Source of the DNA: Chrysomallon squamiferum | Lineage: Eukaryota; Mollusca; Gastropoda; Neomphalida; Peltospiridae | Assembly: GCA_012295275.1 (NCBI GenBank) | Contig: CM022676.1 | Span: 779,841-843,840 of the forward strand | DNA: 64,000 nucleotides | Reading direction: 5' to 3' | Shown here: one piece after another, positions 53,701 to 64,000 of the stretch | Numbering within the stretch: the first letter of the stretch is position 1 | Layout of the letters: each line of letters opens with the position of its first letter | The notes under the pieces: model-generated | Told to the model about the DNA's origin: nothing | Seen by the model: the letters and a program-made list of their open reading frames with translations, nothing else | Database searches by the model: none | Made by a program: the position numbers and the translations under genes

Positions 53701-56700
53701 AAGTTCTGTTTTAACACACACTGTATCTCTCAGTGACAACACACCAATGTTCAAATGCATTGTGGGTAACAATGATCTGTATTCTGCAAACTTTACCATC
53801 AACACTCAAAGTGAGTCATGCTTTTATTTATAATAATTATACTTTGTGATAGTTTTACATTAAAAACATATCATGTATAAGTTAATCCTATCTAACCTGA
53901 ATCTTGTGTTATTCACGATTTATTTCCTCTGCTAATTATAACATTTTATACAACAGCCTCTGGAAATAACCAATTTGACATAAAAAAAAATCAGTTACTT
54001 TTGGTTATCAGCTATTTCACCACTCATAATCATTAACATTTCTTGTTTCCAGTTGTATCCATTTTATGTTATTATTAAAAATATTAACATGTTTCTTTTG
54101 AAGTTACAATGAGTCATACATACTAAAATCATGGACATAAATAAAATAAATTTGAAAAGATTAAACTAATATTAATGAAGTATACTGAATACATTGTAAT
54201 TGCTGACATAATATTTTATTGAAAATCTCTCATCCAAATGTTTGCAGTAATCAGTTGTTATAAAGATGTAATTGTGGATTACTAATTGTGAAAGGAATGT
54301 TAAACTATGTTATTTATTTTATGTGTCACAGAAAATTAATTATAAAATTATAAAATGATTTGTCTCAAGGATTTTCTGAAAACTAACAGTGTTAGTTTCT
54401 TAATCTGAATTTTTCTCACCTGGACTCAATAAATTTTCATTAAAAACCTGAATTACTATTATGCATGTTATGAAATATTTATAACACAATACATAACAAA
54501 ATTAACGTTATTTTATTGTTTTATTTGCAGATCCTGTTACAAACAAAACTGCTGCATCTGAAACATCAGGTCTGTATGTTAACTGAATTTTGATTTTTCT
54601 GATAATCTCTGTTACGTTATATCACTTTTAAAGCAACTGAAAATTCTGGGGAGGATAAAAACACTGTTGTCTAAGCTTTTACTTCTTTTCATTTGCAGCC
54701 AAAATATTAACTATTTATAACTTGGTTATTTTATTATTTTCTTTTCATGAATATTTCAAAACATCAGAATGATAACAATTCTACTAATAACTGTTTGTGT
54801 TTTGAAGCCGGTTCAGCTGACGTTGGTGTCATAGTGGGAGCAGTGCTGGGCGCCCTGGCTTTCCTTGCAATTGTCATTGTCCTCATCTACTTCCTGTGGT
54901 ATCGCCGACGTAACGTTGGGGAAGACTGTAAGTGCTCCACATTTAAATAATTAATTACGTCATTCCACAGATGTTCTTTGGCAGTAATAAAGTATCACAA
55001 TAAAATATTATTTGTAGAAATTTAATGAATAAAAGTATCTGACAATGTGTCTATGATATGGATGACTATTTTTAATCACAATAATAAGGACAAATTCAAA
55101 ACCATTGGTCATAAACCTATTTAGTCATATAAATAAAACAACAACATGAAAAAACTACAATATACTCAGATCAAAAACTAAAATGATATATAGCTGTTTA
55201 AAACATTATTAAGTCATCTCTTTGATTTATATATTTTTCTCTTTTTTGTTTTTGCAGACAAAACAGACGAGGATAAGCAGTAAGTATGAAAGTCTGTCAG
55301 TCTGTTGAGAATCTTGTTATGACCTGCCACATAAAAAACATTTACAGCTCAATGAATTCTCATATTTAAAAACTGTTTTTAAACATCTTCATTTCTGTGT
55401 GTTACTATGCATAGTTTTATATGAGAAATGTGTGACTATGTATAGTTTTATATGAGAAGTATGTCACTATATATAGTTTTATGAGAAGTATGTCACTATG
55501 TATAGTTTTATATGAGAAGTATGTGACTATGTATAGTTTTATGAGAAGTATGTGACTGTATAGTTTTATATGAGAAGTATGTGACTATGTATAGTTTTAT
55601 ATGAGAAGTATGTCACTATATATAGTTTTGAGAAGTATGTCACTATGTATAGTTTTATATGAGAAATATGTCACTATGTATAGTTTTATATGAGAAGTAT
55701 GTCACTATGTATAGTTTTATGAGAACTATGTGACTGTATATAGTTTTATGTGGAGTGTGTGACTATGTATAGTTTTGTATGATAAGTTGAAGTGTGTGAC
55801 TGTGTGAGAGTTGAAGTGTGTGACTATGTGAGAATTGAAGTGTGTGACTAAGAGTTGAAGTGTGTGACTGTGAGAGTTGAAGTGTGTGACTGTGAGAGTT
55901 GAAGTGTGTGTGTAAGAGTTGAAGTGTGTGACTGTAAGAGTTGAAGTGTGTGACTGTGTAAGAGTTGAAGTGTGTGACTGTGTAAGAGTTGAAGTGTGTG
56001 TGTAAGAGTTGAAGTGTGTGACTGTAAGAGTTGAAGTGTGTGAAGAGTTGAAGTGTGTGACTGTGTAAGAGTTGAAGTGTGTGACTGTGTAAGAGTTGAA
56101 GTGTGTGACTATGTAAGAGTTGAAGTGTGTGTGTAAGAGTTGAAGTGTGTGACTGTAAGAGTTGAAGTGTGTGTGTAAGAGTTGAAGTGTGTGACTGTAA
56201 GAGTTGAAGTGTGTGACTGTAAGAGTTGAAGAGTTGTGTGTGTGACTGTAAGAGTTGTGTGAAGTGTGTGAAGTTGAAGTGTGTGACTGTAAAGAGAGTT
56301 GAAGTTGAAGTGTGTGTGAGAGTTGAAGTGTGTGACTGTAAGAGTTGAAGTGTGTGACTGTAAGAGTTGAAGTGTGTGACTGAGAGTTGAAGTGTGTGTG
56401 TGTGTGACTGTGTAAGAGTTGAAGTGTGTGACTGTAAGAGTTGAAGTGTGTGACTGTGACTGTAAGAAGTGTGTGACTGTGTAAGAGTTGAAGTGTGTGA
56501 CTAAGTTAAGAGTTGAAGTGTGTGACTGTAAGAGTTGAAGTGTGTGACTGTAAGAGTTGAAGTGTGTGACTGTAAGAGTTGAAGTGTGTGACTGTAAGAG
56601 TTGAAGTGTGTGACTGTGTGTAAGAGTTGAAGTGTGTGACTGTAAGAGTTGAAGTGTGTGACTGTAAGAGTTGAAGTGTGTGACTGTAAGAGAAGTGTGT

Positions 56701-59700
56701 GAAGTGTGTGTGTGTGAAGTTGAAGTGTGAAGTTGAAGTGTGTGACTGTGTAAGAGTTGAAGTGTGTGACTGTAAGAGTTGAAGTGTGTGTGAGTGTGTA
56801 AGAGTTGAAGTGTGTGACTGTAAGAGTTGAAAGTGTGACTGTAAGAGTTGAAGTGTGTGAGTGTGTGACTGTGTAAGAGTTGAAGTGTGTGACTGTAGTG
56901 TGTGAGTAAGAGTTAAGTGTGTGTGTGACTGTAAGTGTTGAGTGTGTGACTGTAAGAGTTGAAGTGTGTGACTGTGTTGAAGTTTGTGTGACTGTAAGAG
57001 TTGAAGTGTGTGACTGTAAGAGTTGAAGTGTGACTGTAAGAGTTGAAGTGTGACTGTGTAAGAGTTGAAGTGTGTGACTGTAAGAGTTGAAGTGTGACTG
57101 TAAGAGTTGAAGTGTGACTGTGTTGAGTGTGTGACTGTAAGAGTTGAAGTGTTGAAGTGTGTGAGTGTGTGACTGTAAGAGTTGAAGTGTGTGACTGTAA
57201 GAGTTGAAGTGTGTGACTGTAAGAGTTGAAGTGTGTGACTGTAAGAGTTGAAGTGTGTTGAAGTGTGTGACTGTGAGTTTGAAGTGTGTGAGTTGAAGTG
57301 TGACTGTAAGAGTTGAAGTGTGTGACTGTAAGAGTTGAAGTTGAAGTTGTGTGACTGTGTAAGAGTTGAAGTGTGTGTGTAAGAGTTGAAGTGTGTGTAA
57401 GAAGTTGAAAGTGTGACTGTAAGAGTTGAAGTGTGACTGTAAGAGTTGAAGTGTGTGACTGTAAGAGTTGAAGTGTGTGTGTGTAAGAGAGTTGTGTGTG
57501 TGTGTGTGTAAGAGCAGGAAGTGTGACTGAAGTGTGTAAGTTTGAAGTGTGTGTGTGTGTTAAGAGTTGAAGTGTGTGTGTGTGAAGTGTGTAAGAGTTG
57601 AAGTTGTTGAGTGTGTGAGTTGTGTTGACTGTGTAAGAGTTGAAGTGTGTGACTGTAAGAGTTGAAGTGTGTGACTGTAAGAGTTGAAGTGTGACTGTGA
57701 GTGTGTGACTGTGTAAGAGTTGAAGTGTGTGACTGTGTAAGAGTTGAAGTGTGACTGTAAGAGTTGAAGTGTGTGACTGTGTAAGAGTTGAAGTGTGACT
57801 GTGTAAGAGTTGAAGTGTGACTGTGTAAGAGTTGAAGTGTGACTGTGTAAGAGTTGAAGTGTGACTGTGTAAGAGTTGAAGTGTGACTGTAAGAGTTGAA
57901 GTGTGTGACTGTGTAAGAGTTGAAGTGTGTGTGTGTGACTGTAAGAGTAAGAAGTTGACTGTGAAGAGTTGAAGTGTGACTGTAAGAGTTGAAGTGTGTG
58001 ACTGAGAGTTGAAGTGTGACTGTGTAAGAGTTGAAGTGTGTGACTGTAAGAGTTGAAGTGTGACTGTGTAAGAGTTGAAGTGTGACTGTGTAAGAGTTGA
58101 AGTGTGTGACTGTAAAGTTGAAGTGTGACTGTGTAAGAGTTGAAAGTGTGACTGTGTAAGAGTTGAAGTGTGTGACTGTAAGAGTTGAAGTGTGTGACTG
58201 TGTAAGAGTTGAAGTGTGACTGTGTAAGAGTTGAAGTGAGTTGAAGTGTGTGTAAGAGTTGAAGTGTGACTGTAAGAGTTGAAGTGTGACTGTGTAAGAG
58301 TTGAAGTGTGTGACTGTAAGAGTTGAAGTGTGTGACTGAAGAGTTGAAGTGTGACTGTGTAAGAGTTGAAGTGTGTGTTGAAGTTGAAGTGTGACTGTGT
58401 GAAGTGTGAGAGTTGAAGTGTGTGAGTTGAAGTGTGTGACTGTGTAAGAGTTGAAGTGTGTGACTGTGTAAGAGTTGAAGTGTGACTAAGAGTTGAAGTG
58501 TGTGACTGTAAGAGTTGAAGTTGAAGTGTGTGACTGTAAGAGTTGAAGTGTGAAGTTGAAGTGTGTGTGACTGAAAGAGTTGAAGTGTGTAAGACTGTGT
58601 GACTGAGACTGAAGTGTAAAACTGTGACTGTGTAAGAGTTGAAGTGTGTGAGTTGAAGTGTGTGACTGTGAAGTGTGTTGAAGTTGAAGTGTGTGACTGT
58701 GTAAGAGTTGAAGTGTGACTGTGTAAGAGTTGAAGTGTGACTGGTAAGAGTTGAAGTGTGTACAGTTAAAACTAAATATTTTTATAATTCAGCCCAGAGA
58801 ATGAGGTTCCAGCTGGACAGATGACTGTAATCCAACATACGAAACACGGCCTGAGCCCAGGGTGAGTTGAAACTTTGTTTATTTCTTAGTAGTCCAGCAA
58901 CAACAACTGTGTACAGAACTAACACTGTCTCTTACAAACATATTTTATCTGAAATACAGCTAATAGTACAGATGTTATCTCACACAGACTGAGGACAGGG
59001 TACAGTGTCAGTGATTGCCTAAAAATATTATTACATTTAGAATCTCAGACTACTTAGCTGATGTGGAAACTGACAAAGATAAACTTGGATCTGTCTTGAT
59101 AAAAATAATTTTCAGAAATATTTTTGAAAATGTTTTTCTATTTTTAGTTTGTTTTGTCACATGAACAGTTAAAAGGTTTCTTTATTTCAGTACTAGTGTT
59201 TTTTTAGCAGTTGTCATGTGTTATCAAAGGGATGGGAGAAATTAAGAACACTGGCACAGTAATAGATGAAACAAGTTCAGGCATGTGCAGGATAAAAATC
59301 ATAATTTAACATGATAACCACATATTTCTTTGTACTTCAGACATTATAAAATACTACAAATTGATTGCTATTCAGACTAAAAGTAAATATCAAAACAGAT
59401 TAGTTCTTAAATAACAACAGTTAATTTGTTAAATGAAACCTTTTTAAAAATTGTCTTTTAATATTTAAACCAACAATTAAACACTAATGGAGCAACTTTG
59501 AACAGTATGTTTATGAAAATAACAAAGTAAATATAGTTCTGTGCCAAAAAGCTGTTTTTGGTCAGTTATTGAAAATACAGAAAATTGTCTAGTCATCGTA
59601 TGTCCTGAAAATACCATGATAACTCTTTGTTATTTTATTGTTCTAAAAGTTTAAATTTATTCTATTCTAAAACATGTGATTCAAACAGTTACAGCAGAGA

Positions 59701-61622
59701 TTTTCATTTGCATTTATCATTGCATTTGTTATTTTTGTTGTCATCTAATTTATTTAGTAATATTACTTGTATCATCACTGCAATATGAATTTATTGATTT
59801 ACTGAATTCCTAAAACACAAAACTTTGTAATACAAGTATTATTTAAAATCATGTCGACTTCATAATCTTCTGTTTGCTTTAGAAATTTTCTTTTTTAGTT
59901 TACAATTGTGTTTAACTGCTCTTTTTTAATCTTGAATTCCATGAAAGTTCAGTTTGCTTTCAGATTTGCTTTCTTCTTCTATAACTAACATAATGTAGAG
60001 ATAGATCTGTTAAAATTTAAACATTTCTAGCTGCTGTCAGAAGGAGACAGTTTTTATGCTGGGTTTAACATCTGTGAATAAACACAACTTTTTGTATACT
60101 TCCAAATGGCTCACATTTCATTACAAAATACGGTCTGATAATACTAAAAGAAGACAGTCACTGAATACCCTTTACTGTAAAATACAGAGATCATTACGTG
60201 TCTTGTGAAATAGAGAACTTTTATAATGTCTGTAGTATTTCTATTTTTGCTGTTAATTCAGATTCACACTATAAATAGTTAATGACCTTTAACCTCAGTA
60301 AGGAAATATTTCTCTATTGCAATGTTTCTTTTTAAGTAAGATATTCTTTATGTGTTTGTGAAAGTTCTAGAAACATGTTCAGTGAGTTCTGGTTTTACTG
60401 AATGTCTGCTGTTGAAAACCCTGCTGATAATCATTAATATTTATATAAAATAAATGATCCATAACTTTCAGACCAGCCTACTTCTAAATAAAAAAATATG
60501 GAAAACAAAATCTGTTCATTACACATTTTTCTTATCTTGTAAGCTTGGACATTTTTTTTTTTATTTTAAAAAGGTAATGAATAACTGATACAACTATATG
60601 AGGATACCTTCTTTTTTATTTTTATTTTTTTTATTTTTTGTAAATAATAATATATAGTGAAATGGTTCCATTTAATACCTTAAATAATATTTATAAAGAA
60701 AGTAAATGAAATTATTGAAAAAGTAATAACTCAAACAAAATTAAAAACTAATTCTGGTTTTGAATTTTCTCCCAAATTTCTAGTCACAAACTCACATCAT
60801 GAAAAATTTGAAAACTGTAGAATCTTGTTATTTTTTTTACCAGTTTTATCATTAACCAACTTTGGTGTATCTAAAAAGAACCTAAAACAATCTAAAAAGA
60901 AAAAGTATTAAATGAAGTATACAAAATGTTTTATGCTTCTGTTGTATCAGCACAGACAGAGATGAATTCTACAAAAGAGTACTTACACTTTTTGTAAATG
61001 TACAATTTAATATGTCCACTGTATTTTTTTCCTCTACTTAAAACAGATCGTCTCTTATTTGTAATACAATTTCACCAAGCAGACATTTTTTCTCTTACTT
61101 ATTTTTATATTCAAAGTAGTAAAAATTAAATCAAACCAATCTAATTTTATTTACAGTTTTTTAAATATTATAATTTTGCTTTTCTTGAACTCATTTAGTT
61201 CAAAAAATGTTTGAAGTTAATACTCACCTTAACCAAAACTTTCATTTAAACTGACATGACCAAATCCTAAATTTGTACCTATGTTTATTATTATTGTTAT
61301 TATTATTATTTAATCTTTAGAAAAGTTAAACGGTACGCTAGGTAGGGGATGTAATATTTGTTTTCCACTGTAAGAACAAGGGCAGATATGTGGCAGAATT
61401 TTTCATGGAATTCAAGAAAATTTCTATCTTTTTATTTAAATTCATGTTTTAATTCTGCCACTGGTGCCATTTTTCTTGCAGCATGGCAGGCACGATATGA
61501 ATGAAAATGGCGAGGGTCTTCATTATGCTGACCTTGACCTTACTGCCAGACCAGGTCAACAGTACAAAAAAGTTTATCAGAAAGAACCACCAACAGAATA
61601 TGCATCAATCAAACTATACTGA
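50275..61622 (+). CDS. Ig-superfamily receptor with ITIM and ITSM tail; frame broken twice
   Basis: Exons: 50275-50329 (signal peptide MARWIYLCLLIYFGF), 52870-53271 (Ig 1), 53482-53810 (Ig 2), 54531-54569 (stalk), 54808-54927 (TM GVIVGAVLGALAFLAIVIVL, then YRRR), 55258-55279, 58793-58861, 61490-61622 (tail). The Ig, stalk and TM exons are phase 1-1, as in most Ig genes. Ig 1 is V-like, with TVRCS and the DSGEYFC core; Ig 2 has VVFRC, tryptophans and a second Cys. The tail has LHYADL (ITIM) and, 25 residues on, TEYASI (ITSM), the layout that recruits tandem-SH2 phosphatases in vertebrate Siglec/SLAM receptors. Two defects are seen: TAA at 53070-53072 inside Ig 1, with the frame continuing cleanly after it, and an Ig 2 exon of 329 instead of 330 bases. 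It is a pseudogene, null allele or assembly error. Splicing to the last exon (acceptor 61489 or 61481) is uncertain. Confidence 0.75.
50330..52869 (+). other. Ig-receptor intron 1
   Basis: 2.5 kb of AT-rich sequence with no further exon. It holds the second half of a dispersed repeat (50565-50740) and a short array of (T)TTGACTGTATG units at about 50927-50980. Confidence 0.6.
55398..55790. repeat. 31-bp minisatellite in Ig-receptor intron 6
   Basis: About 12 copies of ACTATGTATAGTTTTATATG plus AGAAGTATGTC, with length variants lacking TAT. It directly abuts the larger GT-rich array that follows. Confidence 0.93.
55791..58765. repeat. 3-kb GT-rich minisatellite in Ig-receptor intron 6
   Basis: Well over 100 irregular copies of a roughly 22-bp unit, AGTTGAAGTGTGTGACTGTA plus AG, with frequent 2-4 base and whole-unit variants. 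The plus strand, which is the transcript sense, is almost free of C. Many units contain GACTGTAAG, identical to the donor context of the gene's own TM exon (54924-54932). Confidence 0.95.
58862..61489 (+). other. Ig-receptor intron 7
   Basis: 2.6 kb of AT-rich sequence before the tail exon. No exon with clear sites was recognised, but a short cytoplasmic exon could be hidden because the phase of the last join depends on which acceptor is used. Confidence 0.5.
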
Positions 61623-61836
61623 GACCAAAACATAAATCAAAATATTTTTTCTTATTTTTAGGGGTGGGGTGTGGTTTTGTCACATCTTGTTACTTATTCC
61701 TTTATTTCTATTTATTTTTTTTTTTTTTACTTATTTTTTAAGGAATTTATAGAGGATGATAAGAAAAAGTCATTCTCTTTAAGCTTTGATTAAATAGTTT
61801 TTATTATTATCATTATCATTATTATTAATTGTTTTA

Positions 61837-61842
61837 AATAAA
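61837..61842 (+). promoter_or_regulatory. Poly(A) signal of the Ig-receptor gene
   Basis: First AATAAA after the stop, 215 bases downstream; a plausible 3' end. Confidence 0.5.
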
Positions 61843-62054
61843 CTACTAGATGCTATGGTAGATTGATTTGATCACTAAATTAAAAAAAAATGAAAATTAG
61901 TTTATAAAATTCTTTAAGTAATAACTGATGTTGGTATAACAGGTGTTTTTTTTTTTTTTTTTATCTCAACTAGTTCTCATTTTGATGATCCAAAAATTCA
62001 AATAATAAAATACAAGTTAAAAAAAAAAAATCCACTCTACCCTAACTTTGTTAG

Positions 62055-62690
62055 AAATCTCTAGTTATAACTGAAATCTCTAGTTATAACTGAAATCTCT
62101 AGTTGTAACTGAAATATCTAGTTGTAACTGAAATCTCTAGTTGTAACTGAAATATCTAGTTGTAACTGAAATATCTAGTTGTAACTGAAATCTCTAGTTA
62201 TAACTGAAATCTCTAGTTATAACTGAAATATCTCAGTTACAGTTTGTGACAGACAGACAGTTGTAACTGAAATATCTCAGTTACAGTTTGTGACAGACAG
62301 ACAGTTGTAACTGAAATATCTCAGTTACAGTTTGTGACAGACAGACAGTTATAACTGAAATATCTCAGTTTGTGACAGACAGTTATAACTGAAATATCTA
62401 GTTATAAAAGTCTCTAGTTATAACTGAAATCTCTAACTAGTTATAACTGAAATATCTAGTTACAGTTTGTGACAGACAGACAGTTATAACTGAAATATCT
62501 CAGTTTGTGACAGACAGTTATAACTGAAATATCTCAGTTACAGTTTGTGACAGACAGACAGTTATAACTGAAATATCTCAGTTTGTGACAGACAGACAGT
62601 TATAACTGAAATATCTCAGTTACAGTTTGTGACAGACAGACAGTTATAACTGAAATATCTCAGTTTGTGACAGACAGACATAGTAACAGC
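62055..62690. repeat. Composite minisatellite with near-palindromic core
   Basis: It begins as an 18-bp array (AAATCTCTAGTTATAACTG), then becomes a longer unit adding CAGTTTGTGACAGACAGACA. The core AACTGAAATATCTCAGTT is nearly self-complementary (two mismatched positions), so each unit can form a small hairpin. Confidence 0.9.
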
Positions 62691-64000
62691 AAGAAGAAAG
62701 TTAGCGAGACACGAGGGAGTTAGTCTGTTTGTGTGAGGTTTTATCTTACAAAGTGATTAAAACAGAATTAAAACTGGCCCACAGAGATGTTAAATTAATC
62801 TTTACATGTTCACTCTTTTAGTCATCCATCAATCACTAAGAGAAACAATAACTGAACTTAGATTTATTTTATCCTAATTGTAAAAAAATAAGTAACTAAT
62901 TTATAATCTCTTTTATATATCTTTATATAAAATTAATTAAGAAAATATATATTATAATAATTTAATATTGAAAATGTATTTAATCAGCCAGTATCAAGAA
63001 TTAAAATATTTATAATTACACAAAACAGTCACTGTCATGTTTGACCTGCTTTTATCTTCTGTGTAGATAATGTAAATTTTCTTATCACTGCCATTGTTCA
63101 TCGATTCTGTAACTCCGTGACATATGAAATTTGTTTTATTTATTACTTATCAACAAAAAAAAGTTTATTCAGAGCAAAAACAGGATTTAGATGACAACAC
63201 ACAGATTTTTAAAACAACAATGAACATTTCCTCCTTTGATAAGATACCTTTTTAAACTCTATGTAAAAATACATGTTTTTTTCATTTCACTCTGCCAGTG
63301 TCACATATACACTTATTATTGTCACTACTGTTATTGTTAACATTTATACTAACTTGTAATGTTAACATTGTTACTATAATTATTATTATTATTGATTATT
63401 ATTAATAGTATTAGTACTAGTATTATTACTATTACTATTTCTATTAGAGTATTATTAGTATTATGGTTACTATTTTTATTACTAATGAATTTGGTTTATA
63501 ACAAATATAATATAGCAGTGTGTCACTGTATTTGCTGTAAGAGCCAGTATGATCAGGTTACTTTGACACGTGTGTATTTCACTCTGTCATATGACTGCAA
63601 ACAGTGATTCAGCTGATGTAAGTTTTACACTAGTGAGTAATGAGTCTGTATTTAGAAACTGACGTGACACAATGGGTTGGGGCAGTTTGAATTGTCAGGA
63701 TAGACCTGCCTCATTTTCAAACATGCTTAGAATGTAGTGCATTTATGTACTACAACATTGTAAATTATTTTAAGTGCCAAACAATCGTTGAATATATTGT
63801 CAAATTGTAAACACAATGAATGTAAATAATACATGATTATTAAATAAGTATTTTAATTGTACTTTATACCAATCTTCCTATAAGTGCCTTGGACAACTAT
63901 ATTATGTACTGTTATAAAAGATAAAAAAAAAATAAAAAAAATGTTTTCAAAAAATATTGGTTATTACAAAATATAACTGATATATTAATCAGGAAGAGAA
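62691..64000. other. AT-rich region, no gene seen
   Basis: Only simple (ATT)/(ACT) stretches near 63375-63480 and poly(A) near 63930. No exon or RNA gene could be supported up to the window end. Confidence 0.6.

Overview
The window looks like nuclear DNA of an invertebrate animal, most likely a mollusc or another lophotrochozoan. It is AT-rich, its genes have many short exons with GT-AG introns, and it is loaded with long dinucleotide microsatellites and intronic minisatellites. Every gene call comes from joining exons by eye using splice sites and codon phase; no transcript or database evidence was available. The organism guess rests on overall character only.

Layout from left to right: (1) 1-2488, repeats, a 45-bp-arm hairpin and probable upstream or 5' UTR sequence. 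(2) 2489-11467, plus strand: a six-exon SLC16-type monocarboxylate transporter of about 636 residues, with a 5.1 kb intron 4. (3) 13056-15707, minus strand, tail-to-tail with the transporter: a four-coding-exon ETS transcription factor of about 291 residues. A probable 5' UTR exon lies near 16.8 kb, and next to it sits a compact ETS/AP-1/NF-kB site cluster. (4) 17-23.3 kb, mostly non-coding, holding a roughly 1.9 kb dispersed repeat and several tandem arrays. (5) 23381-44273, plus strand: a complete ABCC1/MRP1-like ABC transporter, 31 exons and about 1558 residues, with TMD0, both membrane domains and both nucleotide-binding domains. (6) 44.3-50.3 kb, intergenic, with a 1.1 kb 31-bp minisatellite. 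(7) 50275-61622, plus strand: a single-pass immunoglobulin-superfamily receptor with a signal peptide, two Ig domains, a transmembrane segment and an ITIM plus ITSM tail resembling vertebrate Siglec tails. Its first Ig exon carries an in-frame TAA and its second Ig exon is one base short, so this copy looks like a null allele or pseudogene unless the assembly is wrong. (8) 61.6-64 kb, 3' UTR, a palindromic minisatellite and featureless AT-rich DNA.

The most unusual signal is in the ABCC gene. Tandem duplications repeatedly cover exon-intron junctions: exon 2 acceptor 37 bp x3, exon 5 donor 60 bp x2, exon 14 acceptor 49 bp x5, exon 16 acceptor about 77 bp x8. There are diverged copies of the exon 24 donor and of part of exon 25, and a 0.9 kb array next to the exon 18 acceptor. 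In the acceptor arrays that I translated, only the last copy keeps the frame, so the introns carry arrays of decoy splice sites made from the gene's own junctions. Functionally the transporters (monocarboxylate and MRP-type organic anion/conjugate), the ETS factor with immune-type promoter sites, and the inhibitory-type receptor are separate genes. Nothing in the sequence shows that they act as one system.
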